Assembly (NCBI GenBank): GCA_002372875.1
Contig: DFJD01000104.1
Span: 1-9,747, forward strand
Direction of reading: 5' to 3'
DNA: 9,747 bases
Source: Clostridiales bacterium UBA3680
Lineage (GTDB): Bacteria; Bacillota; Clostridia; Lachnospirales; CAG-274
Shown: piece by piece, positions 1-6,221 of the stretch
How the letters are laid out: each line of letters opens with the position of its first letter
Position numbering within the stretch: position 1 is the first letter of the stretch
The notes under the pieces: generated by a model
Told to the model about the DNA's origin: nothing
Seen by the model: the letters and a program-made list of their open reading frames with translations, nothing else
Databases searched by the model: none
Position numbers and translations under genes: made by a program

Positions 1-92
1 CCGCATACTGTGTCAAAGCCCCTCAACATAGCTATGGCTATGCCCTCGGGTCTTTTCCTTGTCTGCGAAAACATTATCTCAAATCTGCTTCA
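1..92 (-). other. Left-edge segment, possible remnant or end of an unseen element
   Basis: No complete gene is visible here. On the minus strand one frame is open from a TGA near position 93 to the window edge and contains an ATG at 74-72 (MFSQTRKRPEGIAIAML...). No Shine-Dalgarno site precedes that ATG and I recognise no family, so I do not call it a CDS. A small hairpin (CATAGC/GCTATG, 27-32 and 37-42, 4-nt loop) lies inside. The segment ends next to the 97-117 repeat, which has a second copy at the end of the neighbouring gene, so it may be the tail of a repeated or mobile element whose body lies to the left of the window. Confidence 0.2.
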
Positions 93-96
93 AGTG

Positions 97-117
97 AATT
101 AATCAGTGTTTCCTTAA
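97..117 (+). repeat. 21-bp direct repeat, copy A (upstream of the AlbA_2 gene)
   Basis: The core TTAATCAGTG(T/G)TTCCTTAA is found here and again at 1719-1739, with 20 of 21 positions identical and in the same orientation. The two copies bracket the promoter and almost all of the AlbA_2-type gene. Related but more diverged copies are seen at 1815-1848 and, inverted, at 3791-3810. Repeats at both sides of a gene suggest insertion, recombination or a dispersed intergenic repeat, but no transposase is present to decide between these. Confidence 0.6.
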
Positions 118-157
118 GGAAAATCGCCGGATTATCGATAGACCATAATTATTGTTA

Positions 158-198
158 TCGACGGAATTTTGTCGAACGACTCGACAAAATTCCGTCGA
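158..198. repeat. Perfect 18-bp inverted repeat, probable operator
   Basis: The arms at 158-175 and 181-198 are exact reverse complements over 18 bp, separated by only 5 nt (acgac). The half-site core is TCGACAAAAT. A third, degenerate copy (TTGACAAAATATCGA, from 204) runs through the -35 box of the promoter just downstream, 23 bp on from the 181 copy. No T-run follows on either strand, so a terminator is unlikely. The symmetry and the overlap with the promoter fit a binding site for a dimeric regulator, possibly autoregulation by the downstream gene product, which is inference. Confidence 0.65.
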
Positions 199-203
199 AT
201 AGC

Positions 204-232
204 TTGACAAAATATCGAGGAAGTTATATACT
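204..232 (+). promoter_or_regulatory. Sigma-A promoter of the AlbA_2-type gene
   Basis: The -35 box TTGACA (204-209) and the -10 box TATACT (227-232) are separated by 17 bp, close to the full consensus. Transcription would start near 239, about 30 nt before the ATG at 269. The -35 box lies inside the third, degenerate half-site of the adjacent inverted repeat, so a protein bound there would be expected to block RNA polymerase. Confidence 0.8.
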
Positions 233-268
233 GATATAAAGAAACCTTTTATATTGGGAGGGAGAAAT

Positions 269-1753
269 ATGGCTATACCGATAAATATTGATGATTTGAT
301 AAACAAGCAAATAGTGGAGTCAACGAGGATAGAATTCAAAAGTGATTTTAACCCGACAGCTGTGATACATTCTATCTGCGCTTTTGCAAACGATATTGAT
401 AATCTTGGCGGCGGGTATATCGTGCTTGGTGTCGAGGAAAAAGACGGTTCGCCCGTTTTTCCTATAAAGGGTATCGAGCAGGAGCGTATAGACGGCATTT
501 TAAAGGAACTTGTGGGATATTGCCGATGTATTGAACCACTGTACGATCCCGTTGTTGAGCCGATCATATACAACGATGTTTATGTGATCGTTATTTGGGT
601 GTCGGGCGGTTACGGCCGCCCATACAAGGCATCGCTTGATGTTTTGGGCAAAGAGGCAAAAAAGTCGACCAAGTATTATTATATCCGCAAATTCAGCAGC
701 ACGATAGTGGCATCTCCCGATGAAGAAAAAGAGCTGTTCTATATTTCATCTGATATTCCGTTTGATGACAGGCCAAATTTGTTGGCGGAGATCTCCGACC
801 TTGACATCGGACTTTTGCGTTCGCATTTGAAAGAAATAGACAGTTCGCTTTATGAACATTCGCTTAATATGGATGTGCTTGAAATAGCAAAGGATATGCA
901 GCTTGTATCCGGTCCGACGGAGCGTTTGAAGCCGCTTAATGTCGGCATACTTATGTTTAGCGAACGCCCCGAAAAGTATTTTCGCTATGCTCGTATCGAG
1001 GTGGTCGACATTCCCGACACTACCGGTACAAATATGACGGAAAAGGTCTTTACGGGGCCTATACAGCGGCAGCTTAAGGATGCACTTGCATATATAAAGA
1101 ATTATACGCTCAAAGAGGTCACTATAAAGGAAAAAAATAGGGCGGAGGCAGTGAAAATTTATAATTATCCTTATGCCGCCGTTGAAGAAATTTTGTCAAA
1201 TGCGGTCTATCATCGCTCTTATCAGATAAATGAGCCAATAACGGTAAGAATCACGCCGCAGTCTATCGAAATAACAAGCTTTCCGGGCTTTGACAGAAGT
1301 ATTACAGATGAGGATATAGCAAAATATCAGATAAGGGCAAGGGTATACAGAAACCGCAGAATAGGCGATTTTTTGAAAGAATTAAAACTTATCGAGGGTA
1401 GAAATACGGGCTTTCCCAATGCAATTAAGGCATTGACGGAAAACGGCTCTGACTTGCCGAAATTTGATATGAGTCCGCAGAGAGATTATCTTTCGGTCAC
1501 AATACCTATACACAGCTATTTTGTGCCTAAAGTGAACGAGAAGACCAAGGCGTATGAGGATAAAATAATAACCGCACTTAAAGACAAACCGATGAACCTT
1601 ACCGAACTTGCCGCGGCTATGGGGAATAAGAGTATTTCAAAAAAGTTGAGCAAAACCGTAAAAGAACTTATAGCATCGGGTGCGATAGTAAGAATTGTTG
1701 CAGAAGGAAATGTGACAAAATTAATCAGTGGTTCCTTAAAAACGAATGGGTAG
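269..1753 (+). CDS. AlbA_2 (Schlafen-type) / HATPase_c_4 / winged-helix protein, predicted regulator (COG2865-like)
   Basis: A 494-aa soluble protein. Residues about 16-150 form an AlbA_2 domain: the E-x-T-R-IEFKSDFN entry (17-28) and GGGYIVLGVEE (48-56) are typical. Residues about 220-415 resemble the RecG-C/HATPase_c_4 module, with an N-box-like EILSNAVYHRSY (307-318), ITSFPGF (335-341) and EGRNTGFP (376-383). The C-terminal 425-480 looks like a winged helix. This architecture is known from predicted transcriptional regulators and from proteins near restriction or defence loci; the exact role here is unknown. The ATG at 269 was chosen over an in-frame TTG at 254 because the GGGAGGGAG site (256-264) covers that TTG and is correctly spaced 5 nt from the ATG. 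The last residues (LISGSL) are encoded by repeat copy B, so the native C-terminus may have been altered. The gene converges on the pseudo-esterase gene. Confidence 0.85.
   Translation: MAIPINIDDLINKQIVESTRIEFKSDFNPTAVIHSICAFANDIDNLGGGYIVLGVEEKDGSPVFPIKGIEQERIDGILKELVGYCRCIEPLYDPVVEPIIYNDVYVIVIWVSGGYGRPYKASLDVLGKEAKKSTKYYYIRKFSSTIVASPDEEKELFYISSDIPFDDRPNLLAEISDLDIGLLRSHLKEIDSSLYEHSLNMDVLEIAKDMQLVSGPTERLKPLNVGILMFSERPEKYFRYARIEVVDIPDTTGTNMTEKVFTGPIQRQLKDALAYIKNYTLKEVTIKEKNRAEAVKIYNYPYAAVEEILSNAVYHRSYQINEPITVRITPQSIEITSFPGFDRSITDEDIAKYQIRARVYRNRRIGDFLKELKLIEGRNTGFPNAIKALTENGSDLPKFDMSPQRDYLSVTIPIHSYFVPKVNEKTKAYEDKIITALKDKPMNLTELAAAMGNKSISKKLSKTVKELIASGAIVRIVAEGNVTKLISGSLKTNG
1719..1739 (+). repeat. 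21-bp direct repeat, copy B (inside the 3' end of the AlbA_2 gene)
   Basis: This differs from copy A (97-117) at one of 21 positions (G1731 against T109). It is translated as part of the C-terminus (K-L-I-S-G-S-L-K) and lies 14 bp before the stop-codon end. Similarity does not clearly extend beyond the 21 bp on either side. Confidence 0.6.
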
Positions 1754-1757
1754 GGTT

Positions 1758-1790
1758 ATCCGAAATAAACCTGCGCATTGTCGGATTTTT
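1758..1790 (+). terminator. Weak candidate terminator of the AlbA_2-type gene
   Basis: ATCCGA (1758-1763) pairs with TCGGAT (1781-1786) around a 17-nt loop and is followed by T at 1786-1790. The stem is only 6 bp and the loop is long, so this is a weak intrinsic terminator at best. It begins 4 nt after the stop codon, which favours the role. Confidence 0.3.
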
Positions 1791-1815
1791 GAGAGCTTAT
1801 AAACCTGCGTATTGT
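1765..1815 (+). repeat. Pair of 17-bp direct repeats, 34-bp period
   Basis: ATAAACCTGCGYATTGT occurs at 1765-1781 and 1799-1815, with 16 of 17 positions identical (C/T at the Y), 34 bp apart. They sit in the short convergent intergenic space, the second copy abutting the hairpin at 1815-1848. No function can be assigned. Confidence 0.5.
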
Positions 1816-1848
1816 AAAGGAACCACCAATCAATCGGTGGTTCCTTTA
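1815..1848. repeat. 13-bp-stem palindrome between convergent genes, copy C of the repeat family
   Basis: TAAAGGAACCACC (1815-1827) and GGTGGTTCCTTTA (1836-1848) pair perfectly around an 8-nt loop. The right arm overlaps the last codons and lies next to the stop codon (1830-1832) of the leftward pseudo-esterase gene, encoding its VKGTTD tail. Its arm AATCGGTGGTTCCTTTAA is a diverged version of repeats A and B. There is no good T-run on either side, so it may work only as a weak bidirectional terminator or mRNA end stabiliser between the convergent genes. Confidence 0.55.
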
Positions 1849-3761
1849 ACGCATAGGATTTTTTCGTCTTTAACAATAAGTGCTTTGGGAAATTTTTCCC
1901 AATTAAGAGCATCTACTCCTTTTATTTCATTGTGATACAATTTCATTGCATTACCGTCGGCAAATTTACACAAGAAACATTGCAAAATTTCCGAAATGTC
2001 ACTATCAAGCACATTTCCATACAGTTGCAATTCCTTATTGTTTCCGAGAAAAGATGCTGCCGCATCAACAGAACCCGAGCCGAGCTCTTCAATAAGAGGC
2101 TTTTCATCCCAGTAGATCAGATACACGTTGTTTCCGCCTTCATACAGCATTTTAGCAACGTGATAAATAGACATAATATTCCATTTGTCAATAAGCATTT
2201 CTTTTTCCGGTAGATGCTGTTCGGAAATCTCGTCTTTACTCAATGATATTTGTTCCGATTCACTTGAAAAAGCTTCTATCGTTCTTTTATATTCTTCCAT
2301 GGTCAAGGATACAGCTTCTTCAAAATTTTTATTGCCTACGAAAGAACGAAATACCTTACTTTCTTTACTTGGAATACCCACAACAAAATCAATGTCGGAA
2401 ATTTCTCCGTTACGATAGATATCGTATATATTTTTTCGGAATAATTTTTCGCTGTATGTCGGATAGTTCATATTTGCCCAAAGTTTCCGAGATACGGTCT
2501 TCAATGTTTCGGTATCAAGCCGCAAAAGATCATCCATTGTTGATGAATCGGTTTCATTCATCAGCATCTTTGTTAATTCTTTGGAACATTCGGGTGTTTT
2601 GTTTATCATTTCGGCATTGCCGTTAAATACGAAAGCTTTTTGAAATAAGCCTTTTGCCTTTTCGCAAGCAGCAAGCAAACAAACAGAGGTTGCTCCCGCT
2701 TCAAAACCAAGTGCGGTTATCTTGTTCGGATTTCCGCCGAATGCCGATATATTATTTTTTATCCATTGAAGCGCCGCAATTTGATCGAGCAAGCCGAGAT
2801 TTAACGCATCTTGATATGCTTCACCACCGGGAACTTCAGAAAAATCAATAAAACCCAAAATACCGAGACGATAATTAAAGCTTACAAAAATAAAATCGGG
2901 ATGTGCGGTTACCAAATTCTCACCTGATATCAACGGATCGGCTGAACCGCCGTAACTGAAATCACCGTGATGAAATAATACGATAACGGGCTTTTTTCTT
3001 TTCTTTGATTCAGAATTGAGGCAGATATTTAAAGTAAGGCAGTCCTCGCTTTGCCTGTGATGTTTTAATATCAAACCGTCATGTTCGGCTTGTATAGCGG
3101 AGGCACCGAAATTTTTTGCCTCAAATACTTCGTTTGATAAAGGTAACGGTTCGGGAGCTTTCCATCTGAGTTCTCCCACAGGGGGCTTTGCATACGGAAT
3201 GCCGTAATACCCTATGACATTTTCGGTTTTGTTACCTATATAGGCACCTGTTTTTGTTACGACCTTACAATCTGAGGATCGTTCTTCCGATACGGACTTG
3301 TTTTGCTGATTTGCTTCATCTATGGTCTCTTGTTTAAGATCGAACACAAAACCATCTTTTCCGTCGTTATAGATATCTTGTATCTTCTCAATGTGAAATC
3401 TGCGAATGATCAGGTTTACAAAAAATCCGATGATGGGAAGAACAATTGTAAATACAAATTCCTCTTTTAAGCCGTCGATCATTGAAACCCCAAAATATTT
3501 GTTTGAAATAAAATGTCCGACTACAAAAATAAGGAATAAAACGATATATGCCGTGACCCTGTTTGCTGTCTTTTTCTGTATATTTTTACTGAAGATTATC
3601 TTACTTATGATCTCCTCGGCCGTGATTCCCACCGCAAAACAAATTACCAAGCATAACCAATCGGGCAGCCCGAAAAGACGGGAAACGGTATCACCGTATC
3701 CGTAGCCCAATGCCGAAATAAAAGCGATCATAAAATCGTCGATGGTATAAAGCTTTTTCAT
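1830..3761 (-). CDS. Membrane-anchored carboxylesterase type B-fold protein, probably catalytically dead
   Basis: 643 aa. The N-terminus (about 8-120) is hydrophobic, with three to four membrane segments (clearest at 33-52, 70-88 and 103-120). Basic residues at 59-69 and 120-126 suggest that the C-terminal domain faces the cytoplasm. Residues about 165-630 are a type B carboxylesterase fold: GIPYAKPPVGELRW (187-200), the EDCLTLNI signature (239-246), NYRLGILGF (296-304) and DQIAALQWIKNNISAFGGNP (326-345). The nucleophile elbow, GESAG in active members, is GFEAG (352-356) with Glu354 in the Ser place. The oxyanion loop reads HHGDF instead of HGGxF, and the usual H-G-x-E region reads SVDA (564-567), with no His. 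The acidic residue of the triad seems kept (Glu467). The frame is intact, so this is a pseudo-enzyme rather than a pseudogene. The AGGAGA site (3767-3772) fixes the start. It lies 67 nt after the glycosyltransferase genes and may be cotranscribed. Confidence 0.85.
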   Translation of the reverse strand: MKKLYTIDDFMIAFISALGYGYGDTVSRLFGLPDWLCLVICFAVGITAEEIISKIIFSKNIQKKTANRVTAYIVLFLIFVVGHFISNKYFGVSMIDGLKEEFVFTIVLPIIGFFVNLIIRRFHIEKIQDIYNDGKDGFVFDLKQETIDEANQQNKSVSEERSSDCKVVTKTGAYIGNKTENVIGYYGIPYAKPPVGELRWKAPEPLPLSNEVFEAKNFGASAIQAEHDGLILKHHRQSEDCLTLNICLNSESKKRKKPVIVLFHHGDFSYGGSADPLISGENLVTAHPDFIFVSFNYRLGILGFIDFSEVPGGEAYQDALNLGLLDQIAALQWIKNNISAFGGNPNKITALGFEAGATSVCLLAACEKAKGLFQKAFVFNGNAEMINKTPECSKELTKMLMNETDSSTMDDLLRLDTETLKTVSRKLWANMNYPTYSEKLFRKNIYDIYRNGEISDIDFVVGIPSKESKVFRSFVGNKNFEEAVSLTMEEYKRTIEAFSSESEQISLSKDEISEQHLPEKEMLIDKWNIMSIYHVAKMLYEGGNNVYLIYWDEKPLIEELGSGSVDAAASFLGNNKELQLYGNVLDSDISEILQCFLCKFADGNAMKLYHNEIKGVDALNWEKFPKALIVKDEKILCVKGTTD

Positions 3762-3790
3762 TGTATTCTCCTATATTCAATACACGCGGA

Positions 3791-3810
3791 CTTAACACCG
3801 ATTGATTAAT
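3791..3810 (-). repeat. Inverted relative of the repeat family, copy D
   Basis: On the minus strand ATTAATCAATCGGTGTTAAG. Its AATCAATCGGTG part (3796-3807) is an exact 12-bp inverted match to 1828-1839, so the pseudo-esterase gene is bracketed by inward-reading copies C and D. The gap 3762-3828 that holds it contains no convincing terminator. A TTGAAA box is present on the minus strand, but only a poor -10 box follows it. Confidence 0.45.
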
Positions 3811-3828
3811 GCCTTTCAAGGTATTTTC

Positions 3829-5307
3829 TCAGTAAATTTCATCCCTCAGCCATTTGTCTTTTTTGGCGAGCTTTCTTACCCATTTGCTCTTAAAATGCTT
3901 GCTCAGCTCCAATTCCTTCGGCACGGTAGTCTTTGCCCTTGCGTAGGGATTTATAATTACCGAATAGCCAAATTCTCTTAATCTGAGGCAAAAATCTATA
4001 ATTCTCTCGTCACCGTTTAAAGTCAGATCGAAACCGCCAAGTCTTTTTATAACAGACCGTCTCACGGCAAAGCAGCTCTCGCCCACTGCGGTTACGTTAT
4101 GAGCATATTTGAGGGTGTGCATATACCCGTCGCTTTTTCTGTCATATCCGTGACAGACATTTCTTATGGTGCCTGTGTTTATTGTAAGCCCCGCAGATTG
4201 TATTTTTTTGTCACTTACAAGCAATGCACCCACAACGCCGACATCTTGTTGTGTCAAATATCCGCAAAGTTCATCTACCGCTTTTTTCGATAGCTTAACA
4301 CCTTTTTTCAGCACAATAATATATTCATCTTCAATTTCTTCTATTTTTGAAAAATCCTTTATTATTACGGGTTTAAAATTATGAATATATTTTACTCTGT
4401 ACACGGGAACATCGCTTGATATGGGAGTGACTTCCGCGTTATATCCCGAAAGGGCGATGTTTTCCTTTACGGCATTTAATCCTGCCTCAACTACATAGGG
4501 TTTAGCGTTTACTCCCGAGGCAACAGAGCCTTTGTGCATTCTCCAATAGTAAAGTACCTTTGGTATGTGAGTAAATCTTTTTGTCTTTTCACTCATTCTA
4601 AGCAGCAGGTCGTGATCCTGCGAACCGTCAAATTCGCTTCTAAATCCTCCCACAGCCAAGAAAAGGGCTTTTTTAAAACAACAAAGATGACAAATAAAAT
4701 TGCTGCCTCTAAGGTTATATATCGAAAAATTCCCTTTGAAATTTATTATTTCGGGCTTGTTTTTGTTTTTAATAAAGCTTGCCTCATCGGAGTATATTAT
4801 GTCGGCATTTGTACTCATGGCGGCTTTAATCTCGTAAAGGGCATCGAGACTGAGGCAATCGTCCTGATCGAGCATAACAATGTAATTGCCCGAGGCATAT
4901 TTAACCGCTAAATTACTGTTGCCCGATATACCGTGATTTTTATCAAGCTTATGATACTTTATTCTCTCATCATCGCAGTCTGTAATTATTTTTTTTGAAT
5001 AGCCCGTGTCTTTGTCGCTTCCGTCGGCTATGCAAAGCTCCCAATTTCCGTAGCTTTGAAACATAACGCTGTCAAGCATTTGTCTTAAATGATTAGGCTT
5101 AGGATTATAAAGAGGAACGCAAATGCTTATGAGCGTATCCTTACCTTTTACCTGATCGGATTGAAGTTCATAGCTATGGTCACTGAGTTTGTGTTCCTTA
5201 ATATATTTCAGAGATGCTTTTTTGTAATACAGTCTTTCGGATATTTTTTTTACGGTGGATCTGACACCCTTGTGTTTCAAATAGTTTAATGTTCTTCCTA
5301 TATACAT
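3829..5307 (-). CDS. Family 2 glycosyltransferase with a degenerate second GT domain
   Basis: 492 aa. A basic helical N-terminus (TLNYLKHKGVRSTVKKISERL) is typical of surface-polysaccharide GT2 proteins. The first GT-A domain (about 58-270) has ISICVPLYNPKPNHLRQMLDS (60-80), the metal/nucleotide-binding LDQDD (146-150), SQDHDLLLR (229-237) and YYWRMHKGSVA (253-263). After YRVKY (303-307) a second domain follows (about 310-460), with NVTAVGESCFAVRRS...GGFD (404-427). In two-domain relatives a full GT-A start and a D-x-D come first; here that part is missing and the D-x-D position reads LKKGV (333-337). The start at 5307 is preferred over the in-frame ATG at 5367: AAGGAA (5315-5320) sits 7 nt upstream, and it leaves an 11-nt gap after the preceding gene instead of a 49-bp overlap. 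Acceptor and sugar are unknown; probably a cell-surface glycan. Confidence 0.88.
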   Translation of the reverse strand: MYIGRTLNYLKHKGVRSTVKKISERLYYKKASLKYIKEHKLSDHSYELQSDQVKGKDTLISICVPLYNPKPNHLRQMLDSVMFQSYGNWELCIADGSDKDTGYSKKIITDCDDERIKYHKLDKNHGISGNSNLAVKYASGNYIVMLDQDDCLSLDALYEIKAAMSTNADIIYSDEASFIKNKNKPEIINFKGNFSIYNLRGSNFICHLCCFKKALFLAVGGFRSEFDGSQDHDLLLRMSEKTKRFTHIPKVLYYWRMHKGSVASGVNAKPYVVEAGLNAVKENIALSGYNAEVTPISSDVPVYRVKYIHNFKPVIIKDFSKIEEIEDEYIIVLKKGVKLSKKAVDELCGYLTQQDVGVVGALLVSDKKIQSAGLTINTGTIRNVCHGYDRKSDGYMHTLKYAHNVTAVGESCFAVRRSVIKRLGGFDLTLNGDERIIDFCLRLREFGYSVIINPYARAKTTVPKELELSKHFKSKWVRKLAKKDKWLRDEIY

Positions 5308-5318
5308 TTTGAAGTTCC

Positions 5319-6221
5319 TTATATGTAAATAAGCTGGCCGATTTTTCTTATGATGCCGCTTTTCCATAACCCGTATTTAAAGTGAGTAAGCAGCCTTACA
5401 ACCTTTCCCTTGTGCTTTAGTATTGCAATTTCATCAAGCATTGTTTTAAGATCCGAACCAAGAGAGGCGCCGTAAGCGCTTCTTAATTCAAATGCCGTGT
5501 CATAGGTATAGCTGAGCATCTTTTTTATATCGTCTTTATTATTTATTCTTGAAAGAATATAGCTTAAAGAATTGTTTTTTCTTGCTCCCCGAACATTTTT
5601 ATCGTGCTTTCTGTAATAAGTATAGGCTTTTTTGCAATAAATGATCTCACCTTTTAAAACTGCACAGCAAGCTATCCACCAATCGTGTAAAGGCAGAGAA
5701 AAAGGGGCTTTTATTATATTTAAAAGTGATCTGTTTACAGCCATTGAACAACCTGTAACACAGTTTTGAACAAGCAGTTTTCTAAGTGTAAGATGTTTAA
5801 CATCAAGGGCTTGCATTTTAACAAAAGATGGTGCCGTAATATTATCACGCTTGTCTATCACGGTCATATCCGAAAATACAAGCATAGGTTTGTTTGCTTT
5901 AAAGAGTTTACTCATTTCTTCTAATTTGTCTCTTTTCCAAATATCATCTTGGTCGGCGAAGAATACAAGTTCACCCTTGCTTTTCTCGATCAAAAAAAAG
6001 AAGTTTTCACAAATATTTCCGTTGTTTTTTTTGTTTTCAAACAATGTTATTTTATCGGGGTCTTTTTTTATATATTTATTTATTATTTCGACAGTTTTAT
6101 CCGATGAAGCGTCATCTATAATGTATAAATGCCAATCCTCTCTTGTTTGCAATATGATGGAATCAAGCTGAGCAGAAATATATTTTTCTCCGTTAAACGT
6201 TGCCATAAGTATATCGATCAT
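5319..6221 (-). CDS. Family 2 glycosyltransferase (GT-A fold)
   Basis: 300 aa, a usual length for a single-domain GT2. The N-terminal MIDILMATFNGEKYISAQLDSI (1-22), IIDDASSDKT (34-43) and FADQDDIWKRDKL (88-100) form the nucleotide-sugar-binding half, with D-x-D inside DQDD. LPLHDWWIACCA (about 176-187) is the acceptor-side motif, with the Asp that usually serves as base. A short basic helical tail could bind the membrane face; there is no transmembrane helix. The start codon overlaps the stop of the upstream glycosyltransferase (ATGA, 6218-6221), indicating translational coupling; GAGG at 6230-6233 is a fair ribosome binding site. The family resembles rhamnosyl- and galactosyltransferases of capsule, EPS or cell-wall polysaccharide loci. 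The sugar cannot be told from sequence. Confidence 0.88.
   Translation of the reverse strand: MIDILMATFNGEKYISAQLDSIILQTREDWHLYIIDDASSDKTVEIINKYIKKDPDKITLFENKKNNGNICENFFFLIEKSKGELVFFADQDDIWKRDKLEEMSKLFKANKPMLVFSDMTVIDKRDNITAPSFVKMQALDVKHLTLRKLLVQNCVTGCSMAVNRSLLNIIKAPFSLPLHDWWIACCAVLKGEIIYCKKAYTYYRKHDKNVRGARKNNSLSYILSRINNKDDIKKMLSYTYDTAFELRSAYGASLGSDLKTMLDEIAILKHKGKVVRLLTHFKYGLWKSGIIRKIGQLIYI

Noticed and set aside
158..198. Terminator for a gene to the left
   Set aside because: The palindrome is perfect but has no T-run on either side and lies directly against a promoter, so an operator is more likely.
103..573. Leftward 156-codon open frame
   Set aside because: It lies antisense to the promoter, leader and N-terminus of the AlbA_2-type gene, has no ribosome binding site, and its low-complexity translation resembles no family.
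2185..2851. Several rightward open frames inside the esterase-like gene
   Set aside because: They are antisense shadows with no start signals and no recognisable domains.
1830..3761. Calling the esterase-like gene a pseudogene
   Set aside because: The 643-codon frame is intact with a good ribosome binding site and well-kept fold motifs; only active-site residues are changed, which fits a pseudo-enzyme better.
5308..5367. Longer start for the third glycosyltransferase (ATG at 5367)
   Set aside because: It has no Shine-Dalgarno site and would overlap the preceding gene by 49 bp, while ATG 5307 has AAGGAA at the right distance.
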